Below the pieces are notes generated by a model. The model did no database searches. It was not told the origin of the DNA and worked only from the letters and a program-made list of their open reading frames with translations. A DNA stretch of 64,000 nucleotides from Pantanalinema sp. GBBB05 (GTDB lineage Bacteria > Cyanobacteriota > Cyanobacteriia > Leptolyngbyales > Leptolyngbyaceae), in NCBI GenBank assembly GCA_016743235.1, contig VRZD01000004.1, positions 1-64,000 on the forward strand. Reading direction: 5' to 3'. The number at the start of each line of letters is the position of its first letter. Positions within the stretch are counted from its first letter, which is position 1. Of the stretch, positions 55,095 to 64,000 are shown piece after piece. The translations under genes and the position numbers were made by a program.

Positions 55095-56306
55095 TTAAGC
55101 ACTCCGACCACCCGACTTAGCCAGCACAACAGCTCGCATCACCGCATCATCCAAACTACTTAACATGGGAATCTGCGCCGCTTCCAGTAGGGCTTGAGCT
55201 GACTCACATTGATTGCCAACTAACCGGACTACGAGTGAGGGAGTGCGGACGGGGGGTAGCGTTAAGGTCGTCGATCGGAGTTTGTTAATTTTAGTGTTGG
55301 GTGGCGGCGGATTAGTCTTAATTCGCTCCAGAGAACTGGTAATGAGCGCGGCAATTTCATCGCAAGGCACCAGACTACTGATCAGATTAATCAATACCAC
55401 CCGCATATGTTTATGTTGCATCATCAGCTCTAGACCAGAATCCAGACGTTGACTTAAGGTGGTATGGCAAAAATCCCAACGGGTTTCTCCACCAATATTG
55501 AGAAAACTGGCGGGTTTTCCCCCAGCCTGACAAACCATATCCATCGTTGCCATCGTCAAGCCTGCCCCATTGCAGATAATACCAATGTGACCATCGGATT
55601 CCATGACCACAGGCGTTTCATGTAAATAGGCAGCTTGTTTCTGCTCTGCTTTCGGATCAAGGGCAGCAAGATGGGGATGACGGGCAAGGGCATCATCATT
55701 GACAGTAACTTTGCCATCCAACGCCATTAACTCACCTTTGGCACTGACCCCCAGAGGATTAATCTCGACCAGATCTAGATCATTTTGGACAAAGAGCTGG
55801 TACATCTTTTCCACAATCTCGCTAACAGACTCGATCAGCTGTCCGCGCAACCCCATTTTGATCGCCAAGCGTCGGGCATAGTAAGGCGAAAATTGATCAT
55901 CGACAATGACATGCTGCATTTGCTCGATCGCCGCCTGCACATCAATTCCACCTTGCTGAGACCCCAGTAACACTGGCCGACGGAGAGTGCGGTTCAGTAC
56001 CACTGCTAAATAAAATTCCAAGTCGGCATTGTATTTTGCCTCAGCTAGGAGCGCCTGAGGATACTCGCCCATGATGGGAAGATTGAAGATCGTATGCGCA
56101 GCCGCGATCGCATCGATCGTATTCTCAACAAACTTTACACCACCTACCCGACCCCGTCCCCCAATCCGAACCTGTGATTTCAGCACCACGGGATAGGGGA
56201 TGGTTAAACCCTTTAGATCTTTGGGGCGATCGATCCGTTGCGCGGGTAAGACTGGAATGCCAATGTTACGGAATAATTCTTTCGCTTGATACTCCAGCAA
56301 ATCCAT
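55095..56306 (-). CDS. sucC: Succinate-CoA ligase beta subunit
   Basis: 403 residues from ATG 56306 (MDLLEYQAKELFRNIGIPV), the normal family start; the frame to 56366 is too long. An ATP-grasp domain (VVLKSQVRIGGRGRVGGVKF; VEINPLGVSAKGELMALDGKV) is followed by the CoA-ligase domain (IICNGAGLTMATMDMV; NIGG). A Pro/Asn-rich stretch near residue 330 (NPPPPNTKINKL) is unusual. It forms a pair with sucD, giving the substrate-level phosphorylation step of the cyanobacterial TCA route. Confidence 0.94.
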   Translation of the reverse strand: MDLLEYQAKELFRNIGIPVLPAQRIDRPKDLKGLTIPYPVVLKSQVRIGGRGRVGGVKFVENTIDAIAAAHTIFNLPIMGEYPQALLAEAKYNADLEFYLAVVLNRTLRRPVLLGSQQGGIDVQAAIEQMQHVIVDDQFSPYYARRLAIKMGLRGQLIESVSEIVEKMYQLFVQNDLDLVEINPLGVSAKGELMALDGKVTVNDDALARHPHLAALDPKAEQKQAAYLHETPVVMESDGHIGIICNGAGLTMATMDMVCQAGGKPASFLNIGGETRWDFCHTTLSQRLDSGLELMMQHKHMRVVLINLISSLVPCDEIAALITSSLERIKTNPPPPNTKINKLRSTTLTLPPVRTPSLVVRLVGNQCESAQALLEAAQIPMLSSLDDAVMRAVVLAKSGGRSA

Positions 56307-56568
56307 AGGGTGACTCCCGCTGCTCCTAGCGCCTGAATAAGTGTGATCATGCCCCAAACCAGGCATATTCGACTCACTTTTGAGTATATTGGCATCTTCT
56401 CATCATTAGGAGCGTACCCAACGTTATTGATCTCCTAGCGAGAGAAAATTAAGCCCCCTAACTCATTTCAGCCTGGATGACGTCAGATTCTGCCGCAGCA
56501 CCACCCCTTGCGATACAGTCTGAACCCGTTGGTTTTGTTTATGATTTGGGAAGTCTTCAGGACAATCC

Positions 56569-58278
56569 GTGATCATGCAAGCGAATACAGCCTCCCCGTT
56601 GATGCAGGAACTTCCTGCTCCACTCCCATTGTTACCCGGACAAGACCCTTGGCGGCGAACCATCCGCCCGATCGGCACCTATGTGCTCAATGGCATTGCC
56701 GTCTGGGGCGATCGCTTGGTTTTACTGGACTCAGTGCGCGGGTTTCTACTGGGAGTTGACCCAACCACTGATAGTGCTACCGTCTTAAACCCTCTGCATG
56801 TGGAGCAATTTGTCGATGCCGTAGGGTTAGCGATTTGGCAAGATACATTGTGGTTCGCGCGCCATGACAGTGTTTACTACTGCCGACTGGATGATTTGAC
56901 GCCTCAGCACTTTGTCAGCCTGGATTACTCCGTCACTGGGGTAGGCGTTTGGGAATCTACGGTTTATGTCGCCTCCCAGCGGTTAGGGTATATCACTGTG
57001 TTTGAACGGGAGACAGCGCGCGAGATTACCCGCTTTCCCATGCCAGGCGTGGGGGAAGCAAACCTGACGCTGCGCCAAGAAGAATTGTGGGTGTGCGATC
57101 GCATTGAGCAAACGGTGTATTGTCTCGATCGGGCTACGGGGGAACAACAGTTCTGTGTGTTAACGCCGTTTGACTCGCCAACCGGATTGACCTTCTACCC
57201 GCATCCGCAAACCAAGCAGGATATTCTCTATGTCTGCTATGCCAGCGAAGAACCCTATATTCGGGACAATCCCAATGCTGAAGACCCATTGGAGCTGAGT
57301 ATTCGCGATCGGACTTTCGTGCATCCACTCTATATCCACTACAATCCCCAGCAGCGTTATGCCTTGTCCAATGGCTATTTAATTGAAATGTACTATGTAG
57401 AAGAACTGTTGCCCACCGAAGAAGGACAGGTTCATCTTGATAATTTGGAATGGCGGATTGCTTTACCTGCAACGACCGATCGTCAAAAGGTGCATAAGGT
57501 AGAACCGATCGGGCGTCCATTTGTGGAAGAAATTCAGCAAGGACAACGAGTCGCAGTATTCAAGTTTGATTCCATTAAGCCGCATGAACGGCATTTGTTC
57601 GGCTGGAAAGCCACATTAGCAGTTCATAGCATTAAATATAAGCTGACCCTGGAGGATGTCGATCGCATTCCGCCATTGTCAGCCGAATACCAAGCGAAAT
57701 ACCTGGTGGATGATGACGAACTAGCCATGGATACGCCCACCATCCAGGAGGCTGCCCGAGCCGCGATCGGAACTGAAACCAATATTCTGCGCAAGATGTT
57801 GAAAATCCGCAACTATGTCTACGATCGCCTGTCCTATGGTTTAACGGCGCGAATTGACACTCCCGATGTCGTGTTAGAGCGGGGAGTTGGCTCCTGCGGC
57901 GAATATGTCGGCTTATTACTCGCGTTGGCTCGGTTAAATGGGATTGCCTGCCGCACAGTGGGGCGCTATAAGTGCCCACCCCAAGCCGATCTCCACAACG
58001 TACCGTTGCAACCAGACTATAACCATGTCTGGATTGAGTTTTATATTCCGGGGTTTGGCTGGCTCCCGATGGAGTCAAATCCCGATGATATTGCGGAACG
58101 GGGTCCTTATCCCACCCGCTTTTTCATGGGCTTACCCTGGCATCATGCGGAAATCGCTAAAGGGATTCCATTCGAAACCATATCAATTCCCACAGGAGCG
58201 ATGGAAGTAGCGATCGGCGACCTAGCCATCAACCACATTCGATTCACGATTTTGGGAGAACTGCCACCACCCAGCTAA
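56569..58278 (+). CDS. Beta-propeller / transglutaminase-like fusion protein
   Basis: 569 residues. Residues ~30-260 are propeller-like repeats (IAVWGDRLVLLDSVRGFLLG; GVWESTVYVASQRLGYITVF; ELWVCDRIEQTVYCLD). After a beta region comes a transglutaminase-like domain: Cys443 (GVGSCGEYVGLL), His486 (DYNHVWIEFYIPGFGW) and Glu502 (PMESNPDD) where family members usually have Asp. It could be a cysteine peptidase, amidase or an inactive fold; the substrate is unknown. No signal peptide is seen. GTG 56569 with AGGA, or ATG 56575, is the start. Confidence 0.85.
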   Translation: MIMQANTASPLMQELPAPLPLLPGQDPWRRTIRPIGTYVLNGIAVWGDRLVLLDSVRGFLLGVDPTTDSATVLNPLHVEQFVDAVGLAIWQDTLWFARHDSVYYCRLDDLTPQHFVSLDYSVTGVGVWESTVYVASQRLGYITVFERETAREITRFPMPGVGEANLTLRQEELWVCDRIEQTVYCLDRATGEQQFCVLTPFDSPTGLTFYPHPQTKQDILYVCYASEEPYIRDNPNAEDPLELSIRDRTFVHPLYIHYNPQQRYALSNGYLIEMYYVEELLPTEEGQVHLDNLEWRIALPATTDRQKVHKVEPIGRPFVEEIQQGQRVAVFKFDSIKPHERHLFGWKATLAVHSIKYKLTLEDVDRIPPLSAEYQAKYLVDDDELAMDTPTIQEAARAAIGTETNILRKMLKIRNYVYDRLSYGLTARIDTPDVVLERGVGSCGEYVGLLLALARLNGIACRTVGRYKCPPQADLHNVPLQPDYNHVWIEFYIPGFGWLPMESNPDDIAERGPYPTRFFMGLPWHHAEIAKGIPFETISIPTGAMEVAIGDLAINHIRFTILGELPPPS

Positions 58279-58350
58279 CCATAAAAGGCTGTGCCGGGTC
58301 AGGTTGCAACGAGTAGAGTATAGAATGCCTGCACAATCTAGGAGGGTTCT

Positions 58351-58653
58351 ATGCAAAGCCAGAGCAGTTATACCCAACTGACAGTGTATTACCTGAATGG
58401 TCAATCCGAGTCATTCATGGTTTATGATCCGGTAGATGCGGAACGGGTTCAACAAGAGTTCCAGCAAGTCGTCCGTCGCTTGCTCGATCGCCCGTGGTGG
58501 GTATTTCACCTGTCCGATCAAACGGTGTGCATTCACATTGCGAATGTCGCAAAAGTAGAAGTGAAGCCACCCTTACCTCGATTACACGGGGAGGATGTGT
58601 TTGAAAATGCTGAACGAGTGACAGCCCTAAATCGTACTACTCATCGAGAGTAG
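58351..58653 (+). CDS. Small conserved protein, unknown function
   Basis: 100 residues. AGGAGGGTTCT gives the ATG at 58351 an excellent Shine-Dalgarno. The protein is compact and predicted beta-alpha (LTVYYLNGQSESFMVYDP; WWVFHLSDQTVCIHIANVAK) with no membrane segment or known motif. It lies between the transglutaminase fusion and DUF362 genes, all on the plus strand. Confidence 0.75.
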   Translation: MQSQSSYTQLTVYYLNGQSESFMVYDPVDAERVQQEFQQVVRRLLDRPWWVFHLSDQTVCIHIANVAKVEVKPPLPRLHGEDVFENAERVTALNRTTHRE

Positions 58654-58708
58654 GAAGAGTCGGCTGTTCTTTGCCATCATCTGAACCGCAGTCAGGAGTT
58701 ACATAAGT

Positions 58709-59671
58709 ATGTCACCCTCGGTAAGCTTAATTCGTGCCCAGTCCTACGATCGCCCAGAGTTACGACAAGCCTTAGCCTCCGTTCTAGAACCATTGGGGGG
58801 GATTTCTGCCTTTGTCAAACCGGGCGATCGGGTTTTATTGAAACCCAATTTACTGACAGGTGCCCGTCCCACTAAGGAATGTGTCACTCGACCAGAACTG
58901 GTTTATTGTGTGGCGCAATTGGTGCAGGAAGCAGGTGGCAAGCCATTTCTCGGCGATGGTCCAGCGTTCGGCAGTGCTAAAGGGGTCGCTTTAGCCAATG
59001 GCTATCAACCATTGATTGACGAGCTAAAGTTGCCGATTATTGATTTTCATGGCAAACGTTATCAAACGGTGAGTGATGAGTTTAATCACTTATTACTGTC
59101 TAAAGAAGCCATGGAAGCAGATGTGATCATTAATCTGCCTAAGGTGAAATCCCATGGGCAATTGACTGTGACATTAGGTGTTAAGAATTTATTCGGTTGT
59201 GTGCCCGGTAAAATGAAGGCTTGGTGGCATATGGAAGCCGGAAAAGATCGCGATCGCTTTGGCAAGATGCTAGTAGAAACAGCCCGAGCGATTAACCCGA
59301 ATCTCACTATTTTGGATGGCATTATTGGACATGAAGGAAATGGTCCCAGTGGCGGGGAACCCCGTCAGCTAGGGATATTGGGAGCTACTTCAGATGTATT
59401 TGCCCTCGATCGCGCCCTAGTCGATATTCTTCAGATTGATCCAACTCAAGTGCCCACGATCGTCGCTTCCCAAACACTCGGTCTATGCCCTGAATTGTCA
59501 GCGATCGAGTTTCCATTATTGCAACCGGATGATTTGCGAATTAGTGATTGGCGACTTCCCGATCATTTAGCGCCGATCGATTTTGGCATGCCGCGAGTCT
59601 TGAAATCTACCTTTAGACACTTGTATATTCGGTTTATTCAGGAACCAATCACTGCTTACAGTGAACGCTGA
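58709..59671 (+). CDS. DUF362 family protein
   Basis: 320 residues of the DUF362 fold: KPGDRVLLKPNLLTGARPTK near the N terminus, ADVIINLPKVKSHGQLTVTL, GVKNLFGCVPG and DGIIGHEGNGPSGGEPR. Many members carry a C-terminal 4Fe-4S ferredoxin domain; this one lacks it. Function is unproven. It is followed by a good terminator, which closes this group of genes. Confidence 0.92.
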   Translation: MSPSVSLIRAQSYDRPELRQALASVLEPLGGISAFVKPGDRVLLKPNLLTGARPTKECVTRPELVYCVAQLVQEAGGKPFLGDGPAFGSAKGVALANGYQPLIDELKLPIIDFHGKRYQTVSDEFNHLLLSKEAMEADVIINLPKVKSHGQLTVTLGVKNLFGCVPGKMKAWWHMEAGKDRDRFGKMLVETARAINPNLTILDGIIGHEGNGPSGGEPRQLGILGATSDVFALDRALVDILQIDPTQVPTIVASQTLGLCPELSAIEFPLLQPDDLRISDWRLPDHLAPIDFGMPRVLKSTFRHLYIRFIQEPITAYSER

Positions 59672-59685
59672 TTAGAGTAAGGCTG

Positions 59686-59726
59686 ATGCTTTAGTCAAGT
59701 TATTGATCACTTGATTAAGCATTTTG
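59686..59726 (+). terminator. Rho-independent terminator after DUF362 gene
   Basis: ATGCTTTAGTCAAGT (59686-59700), an 8-nt loop, then ACTTGATTAAGCAT (59709-59722): 14 pairs with one bulge and one G-U, followed by TTTTG. Confidence 0.75.
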
Positions 59727-59797
59727 TAACTCTTGTGACTTCTTGTATGATTTGCACTCGAGTGGGTCGAGATTCGATATGGTGAAACTAGAAAGAA

Positions 59798-60088
59798 GTG
59801 GCTGCAATCAACCCTTCTCAGAGGTGGCTGATTCTCCCTAATTATCAATTCGGGAACTATTCCATGTCTCCTTTAATGCTCCGTCAACTCTGGGCTTTGG
59901 TCGAAACCACCCAGGCTCAAACCCTTCTCAATCTGGACGATGATAGTCTAGTGCAATGGTTACTCAGACAACTCCGGCATCAACGTGCGATCGAGCTTGA
60001 CGAGATGAGTGCCTTGATGACCTATATTCACTCCAGATTACCGTTAATCCGAGATTTGGCTGCTAGTCGAACTCCTGTTTGCTCGTAA
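59798..60088 (+). CDS. Small conserved protein, unknown function
   Basis: 96 residues, starting with GTG 59798 behind AGAAAGA. The C-terminal two thirds (LMLRQLWALVETTQAQTLLN; LVQWLLRQLRHQRAIELDE) are helical and soluble. It resembles short uncharacterised cyanobacterial proteins; no motif is recognised. ATG 59864 (MSPLMLRQLW) is an alternative start. Confidence 0.65.
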   Translation: MAAINPSQRWLILPNYQFGNYSMSPLMLRQLWALVETTQAQTLLNLDDDSLVQWLLRQLRHQRAIELDEMSALMTYIHSRLPLIRDLAASRTPVCS

Positions 60089-60379
60089 CATCCTATTTCG
60101 CGTTGCCGCGTCACGAATTTTCTGCTCTAGAGTAGGGGTTGCATACTGGGGCAGTTCCCTTGAGATTCGCATCAGAAACTCTGCCTCCAATCGTTCACCC
60201 CTGCCTAACTTACGCCATCATTCTCAAAGGATACTTTAGCAGTCTGACTTATCAGTAGTGAGTGTTATCCCTCAATCCTGCTTGAACAAGGGGATTTAAA
60301 GCCTGTTTCCCTTGCCAGCAGGACCAGGGGGGAGCGCGGAACGTCAATCATCACAGCGCAATCCGCTTCAAACACCCTT
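60089..60379. other. Intergenic region, small protein gene / hisA
   Basis: About 290 bp between convergent genes. I see no convincing frame, RNA gene or terminator in it. Confidence 0.4.
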
Positions 60380-61153
60380 TTAAGCAAACGCCGACGAACC
60401 CAAATCGGGAGGCACATCCTGCCACCGCCCGGGACCTACGGCTCGGAGTGCTTCTTGCAATACCACATCTCCAGTATAAAGCGCCCGACCGACGATCGCC
60501 CCAGTCACCCCTAAAGCTTCCAACGATAGCAAGCGCATCAAGTCACTCACTGAACTCACACCTCCAGAGGCAATAATGGGCACGTCTACGGCTGTGGCTA
60601 AATCCCGTAAAGCTTCTAAGTTTGGACCTTGCAGCGTTCCATCCCGATGAATATCCGTGTAAATAATGGCGGCGACACCGAACTGTGCCATTTGTTGGGC
60701 TAAATCGGTCGCTAAAACTTCTGAGGTTTCTAACCAGCCGCGAGTAGCAACTTTACCATTGCGGGCATCAATGCCCACGACAATTTGCGTTGGAAATTCA
60801 GCACATAACGATCGCACCAACTCAGGTTGCTCCACAGCGATCGTACCTAAGATCACCCGCCGAACGCCTCGTTCCAGCAGATTTACTACACTTTGGCGAT
60901 CGCGCAATCCACCACCCACTTGCACCGGCACATCAATGGTTTGGACAATTGCTTCGATCGCCGTTAGATTGACCGACTCGCCGGCTTTGGCACCATCTAG
61001 ATCAACCACATGCACCCAACTGGCACCCTGGTCTGCCCATTGCCGCGCTACTGCCGCCGGATTTTCATCAAATGTTTGTGCTTGTTGGTAGTCTCCCTGA
61101 TATAGCCGGACACATTTGCCATCCAGCACATCGATCGCAGGAATCACATCCAT
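60380..61153 (-). CDS. hisA: Phosphoribosylformimino-AICAR-phosphate isomerase
   Basis: 257 residues, a (beta-alpha)8 barrel. Asp8 in [20 protein letters not shown] and Asp129 in [16 protein letters not shown] are the catalytic pair. QVGGGLRD and [12 protein letters not shown] bind the two phosphates. HisA performs the fourth step of histidine synthesis. It stands alone, as is typical for scattered cyanobacterial his genes. Confidence 0.97.
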   Translation of the reverse strand: MDVIPAIDVLDGKCVRLYQGDYQQAQTFDENPAAVARQWADQGASWVHVVDLDGAKAGESVNLTAIEAIVQTIDVPVQVGGGLRDRQSVVNLLERGVRRVILGTIAVEQPELVRSLCAEFPTQIVVGIDARNGKVATRGWLETSEVLATDLAQQMAQFGVAAIIYTDIHRDGTLQGPNLEALRDLATAVDVPIIASGGVSSVSDLMRLLSLEALGVTGAIVGRALYTGDVVLQEALRAVGPGRWQDVPPDLGSSAFA

Positions 61154-61409
61154 GAATTAATCGTCCTTGCCCAAATCACTCTCTTGCACAGTACCCGATG
61201 ACCTGCCCCAGATCAATCACATTGCCAACTTAGGATTTCGAGTGATGGTTGATACAGGTTGCCTGAATGATGAATTGAGTTGAAATTGGACTATAGTCCG
61301 CTGATCAATTTGCTAATTTTTGTTTGGAAAAACCACACTGAGCAATTCTAGCGATTATGGTCTAGAGCAATTGAGTTCACTCAGTAGTTTTGACATCAGG
61401 GAAACAAGT

Positions 61410-63578
61410 ATGAACATCTTGGTAGAAAACTTATTTAGAGATAATAGGGAGTTAATCATTCCCGGTTTTTTTATTCGCAGTACAGCTCCAGACAATGTCG
61501 AGGATGAAGATCTTCCTGATGTCGATATTGACCAACCGACCATTCAGGACATCATTGAGATTCTGTATCAAAATAGTGCTGCTGGTTCCTCAGAGTCTGG
61601 TTTAGTCATCGCGATTCATGGCTATAACACGGGAGCCGATGGCAGCCGAGATGGCGTTTTAGAAGACTGGTATCAACCACTTTGTACCTACATTAACCAA
61701 GATAGTTTTGTCCATCAAAGGAAAAATAGTTCGGTTTTTCTTGGATATCGTTGGCCTTCAGAAAGTTTAAAGCGAAAAAATATTCGTAAAGAGGCATTAT
61801 CAGCACTGCCAGTGCTCATGCGGCTTTTAGCAATTGGTGGATTATTAATCGCGATCGTTGGGTTATTTACTGAGTTTTTTACTGCCACTCCAGCTGCCGC
61901 TGTCTTAACGATTCTGGGAACTTTGGGATTTGCGATCGTCGCGAGTTTGTTTCTCTTAAGAATTTCTGTTTACTTCCGTGACTCGTACCGAGCTACTTAT
62001 TTTGGTGTGCCCGATTTAGTGGAATTGATTCGGCAACTTGATCAGGGACTCGTCAACCGTAAGATGAGTGAAACACTAACAGAAGACTCACTTTACGAAA
62101 AAATTACTACTCGCATTCCAGCAACCCAAACCTTTGAGCAATCTGCTTTGTTAGGTACACTCCGAATCATTCGCAGTGAACTGAGTAAGCGTTCAGATTT
62201 ACGTATTGATGTAACTGATGCTAAATTTCAATACTTTTTGCAGGTATTGAAAAAACGCCTCCCACTGACAATCGATGATCCAACTTTGATTGAGGTGATC
62301 ACTAGAATTATCGCGATCGAAGGTCTGGCGTATAGTGCTGCCCAAGAATACTGGCAAACCCATCAAATTAAGCTGTCATTCATTGGTCACAGCATGGGAG
62401 GACATGTCACCTCTCAGGTAATTCGGGTTATTTCTGATGTCTTTGACTCTCGTTCTGTGGGCACAATTGGCACAGACCAAGGAGCTAAATTTCCCTCCTC
62501 TCGGGTTGGTCGTGTGTTCACACTAGGACGATTAGTTCTAGTCTCGCCGGACATTCCGCTCATGACGGTGACATCCGGACGAGCTAACTTTTTGCGATCG
62601 GCTTTGCGGCGATTTGAGGAAGCTTATTTATTCAGTAATGAGGGCGATTTAGCTCTCCGCATTGCTTCTACCGCTGCCAATTATTTCTCCTTTCCTGCCC
62701 GTAGCCGTACCCAAGGGTATCGCTTAGGCAACTTAACCGTTCATTCTAAACATCAAGAAACCAAAAAATCGAAAAAGCGGCAGGAAACCTATGGCATTGT
62801 CAATTGGGAGGAGTTACCTAATCCCCATCATCACTTATTACCCTACCTGGAAGTTAGCGTCTTAAATAAAGACAAGAACCAAAGTCTAGACCCAGCCAGT
62901 CAGAAGCAGGAAGGGAATGAAACCGTTGCTAGTGAGCAACAAGATGAAGAATCGATCGCTGATTTGTTTACCTATTTAGACTGTACTGAATATTGCGATA
63001 AAGCCGATTATTACAGTCCAAATGCTGAGGCAACTGATAACAATATTTTGATTCTAAATCAACAAAAAACTCCACTCAATTTTTGGGAGTATGTCAATTT
63101 GTTCATTGCCTATGCCACCTTCGCTCCCAATAAATTTCCGAAGCAGGGAAGAGATGTTCATGGGGGTTATTTTTGGGGCAAATTTAGCAAGCTAATAATG
63201 TATCGCCTTGCCTTTGTCGGATTTCAAGGATTGCTAGATTCCCTAATTTTCATGCAACCGGATGATCCCAAATTACAAATTACTCAGCCACTACCTGAGG
63301 ATTTAAAGACTGATTTAGCAGCCATTCAGCAGCTAGAACGCCAGCAACCTGCCCCGCTGGCATTAGAGCCAATTGATCCCGTTTTATTGAAGAGTTCGCA
63401 ACGTGAGCAATTGAAAAAACGTCGTGCCGTAGCCCTACGTTACTTCTCTTGGATCTGCCAACAAAAACGGATTCAAGTCGCAATGTCACCTGAACGCTAT
63501 CAAGTTGACATCCTTGTTCAGGATCATGATGTAGTCAGAGAAATGATGCTATCACGGGACAATCAATCTCCGGAGTAG
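61410..63578 (+). CDS. Alpha/beta-hydrolase with two internal membrane helices
   Basis: 722 residues from ATG 61410 (MNILVENLF), preferred over TTG 61320 because of CAGGGAAA upstream. A hydrolase core starts with VIAIHGYNTG (residues 67-76; oxyanion region) and continues with nucleophile Ser328 in LSFIGHSMGGHV. Between them two membrane segments (SALPVLMRLLAIGGLLIAIV, ~131-153; AAVLTILGTLGFAIVASLFL, ~163-184) interrupt the fold. The C-terminal ~250 residues are unfamiliar. A lipase, esterase or thioesterase acting at the membrane is plausible. No partner genes are obvious. Confidence 0.8.
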   Translation: MNILVENLFRDNRELIIPGFFIRSTAPDNVEDEDLPDVDIDQPTIQDIIEILYQNSAAGSSESGLVIAIHGYNTGADGSRDGVLEDWYQPLCTYINQDSFVHQRKNSSVFLGYRWPSESLKRKNIRKEALSALPVLMRLLAIGGLLIAIVGLFTEFFTATPAAAVLTILGTLGFAIVASLFLLRISVYFRDSYRATYFGVPDLVELIRQLDQGLVNRKMSETLTEDSLYEKITTRIPATQTFEQSALLGTLRIIRSELSKRSDLRIDVTDAKFQYFLQVLKKRLPLTIDDPTLIEVITRIIAIEGLAYSAAQEYWQTHQIKLSFIGHSMGGHVTSQVIRVISDVFDSRSVGTIGTDQGAKFPSSRVGRVFTLGRLVLVSPDIPLMTVTSGRANFLRSALRRFEEAYLFSNEGDLALRIASTAANYFSFPARSRTQGYRLGNLTVHSKHQETKKSKKRQETYGIVNWEELPNPHHHLLPYLEVSVLNKDKNQSLDPASQKQEGNETVASEQQDEESIADLFTYLDCTEYCDKADYYSPNAEATDNNILILNQQKTPLNFWEYVNLFIAYATFAPNKFPKQGRDVHGGYFWGKFSKLIMYRLAFVGFQGLLDSLIFMQPDDPKLQITQPLPEDLKTDLAAIQQLERQQPAPLALEPIDPVLLKSSQREQLKKRRAVALRYFSWICQQKRIQVAMSPERYQVDILVQDHDVVREMMLSRDNQSPE

Positions 63579-63593
63579 TCATCCGTTGAACCG

Positions 63594-64000
63594 TTAAACC
63601 ATGCTCCAGGCAATTAAGAACGAGCCGCCAACATAAGCAAACGCTTCAATTAAGCCTGCACCTAAATTGGGAACGGCTTGATGCACAATTTCATCGGAGA
63701 TTTTTACTCCTGGCACTAAGACCAAGTCCGCAATCCAACGAATTGCCGCTAAAGCCACTAGGCTGAACCCCAGAATTAAACCATACAAGCTCAAACTTTG
63801 TGCCCACGTTGTAAATTCTGGAGTAAAGGCAATTCGCACTACATTTCCGGTGGCGATTAATAGCCCTGATAATGCTACTCCCGCCGCCGGATTATTCCGT
63901 TTACAAATTTCACGGAACACATTGTAATTTGCCACCTTGGGATAGAGATAACTGACAACAACTAGCACAATTAAACCAATGAGCCAGCAGACTAATCCCA
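63594..64000 (-). CDS. DUF350 membrane protein (partial, runs off window)
   Basis: At least 134 residues; the reading frame continues past the window edge (codons upstream read LVCWLIGLI before LVVVSYLYPKV), so the true start lies outside. Four hydrophobic helices are visible (ALSGLLIATGNVVRIAF; SLYGLILGFSLVALAAI; GLIEAFAYVGGSFLIAWSMV at the end). The pattern fits DUF350, small integral membrane proteins of unknown function. It is convergent with the hydrolase gene. Confidence 0.8.
   Translation of the reverse strand, partial: GLVCWLIGLIVLVVVSYLYPKVANYNVFREICKRNNPAAGVALSGLLIATGNVVRIAFTPEFTTWAQSLSLYGLILGFSLVALAAIRWIADLVLVPGVKISDEIVHQAVPNLGAGLIEAFAYVGGSFLIAWSMV

Noticed and set aside
1..64000. 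CRISPR array, insertion sequence, prophage or rRNA genes
   Set aside because: No direct-repeat/spacer pattern, transposase, phage structural gene or rRNA sequence was found on reading through the window.

Overview
The window comes from a cyanobacterial chromosome. The HIP1 octamer GCGATCGC occurs throughout. Several gene groups are typical of cyanobacteria: an RRM-type rbp gene followed by rpsU, a three-S1-domain rpsA behind nrdR, the purC-bamA-lpxC-fabZ-lpxA-lpxB block, glcD, a fused ribBA, and DUF3146, DUF4912 and SLH proteins. A CyaC-like cyclase points loosely to a filamentous form, but the genus cannot be fixed from sequence alone. I saw no transposase, prophage, CRISPR array, rRNA operon or restriction endonuclease. 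There is one tRNA, tRNA-Arg(CCG).

Layout. 0-10 kb: DUF3146 and YqgF-like genes, an RRM protein, ispH, a beta-helix/SLH surface protein, a three-gene membrane/YtxH/DUF948-like cassette, a TPR glycosyltransferase and mutL. 10-24 kb is rich in signalling: rpsD, a CyaC-like multidomain adenylate cyclase, nrdR, rpsA, a HAD phosphatase, metK, a GGDEF protein, and a second class III cyclase with four copies of an unrecognised helical repeat and a spaced Thr motif at its C terminus. 24-33 kb: a pentapeptide-repeat protein, a C39-like peptidase, the TldE/TldD protease pair, a VanX-type lipoprotein, an RNase D-like exonuclease and a GT2-GtrA glycosyltransferase. 33-39 kb: rbp-rpsU, a solitary beta-class DNA methyltransferase behind a 3D-domain protein, and a DUF4912 protein with Gly/Met-rich repeats. 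38.5-40 kb: a small AT-rich islet (lipoprotein and HEAT-repeat genes) downstream of the tRNA. 40-47 kb: an LpxA paralogue, an M23 peptidase, argC, ribBA, a 54-residue SmtA-type metallothionein with an SmtB-type operator, and glcD. 47-54 kb: purC, bamA and the lipid A genes. 54-64 kb: sucD/sucC, a propeller-transglutaminase fusion, DUF362, hisA, a membrane alpha/beta hydrolase and a DUF350 gene cut by the window edge.

Themes. Envelope construction is prominent: BamA, LpxC/FabZ/LpxA/LpxB plus a second LpxA, an SLH protein, M23, 3D and VanX-type wall enzymes, and two glycosyltransferases. Second-messenger signalling is dense, with two predicted adenylate cyclases and one diguanylate cyclase within 13 kb. 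A family of purine/pyrimidine-skewed hairpin repeats is scattered between genes. One copy lies in frame inside the mutL linker and one arm lies in the 5' end of the methyltransferase gene. Coordinates follow the start codons I judged best, so several genes are shorter than the longest open frame.
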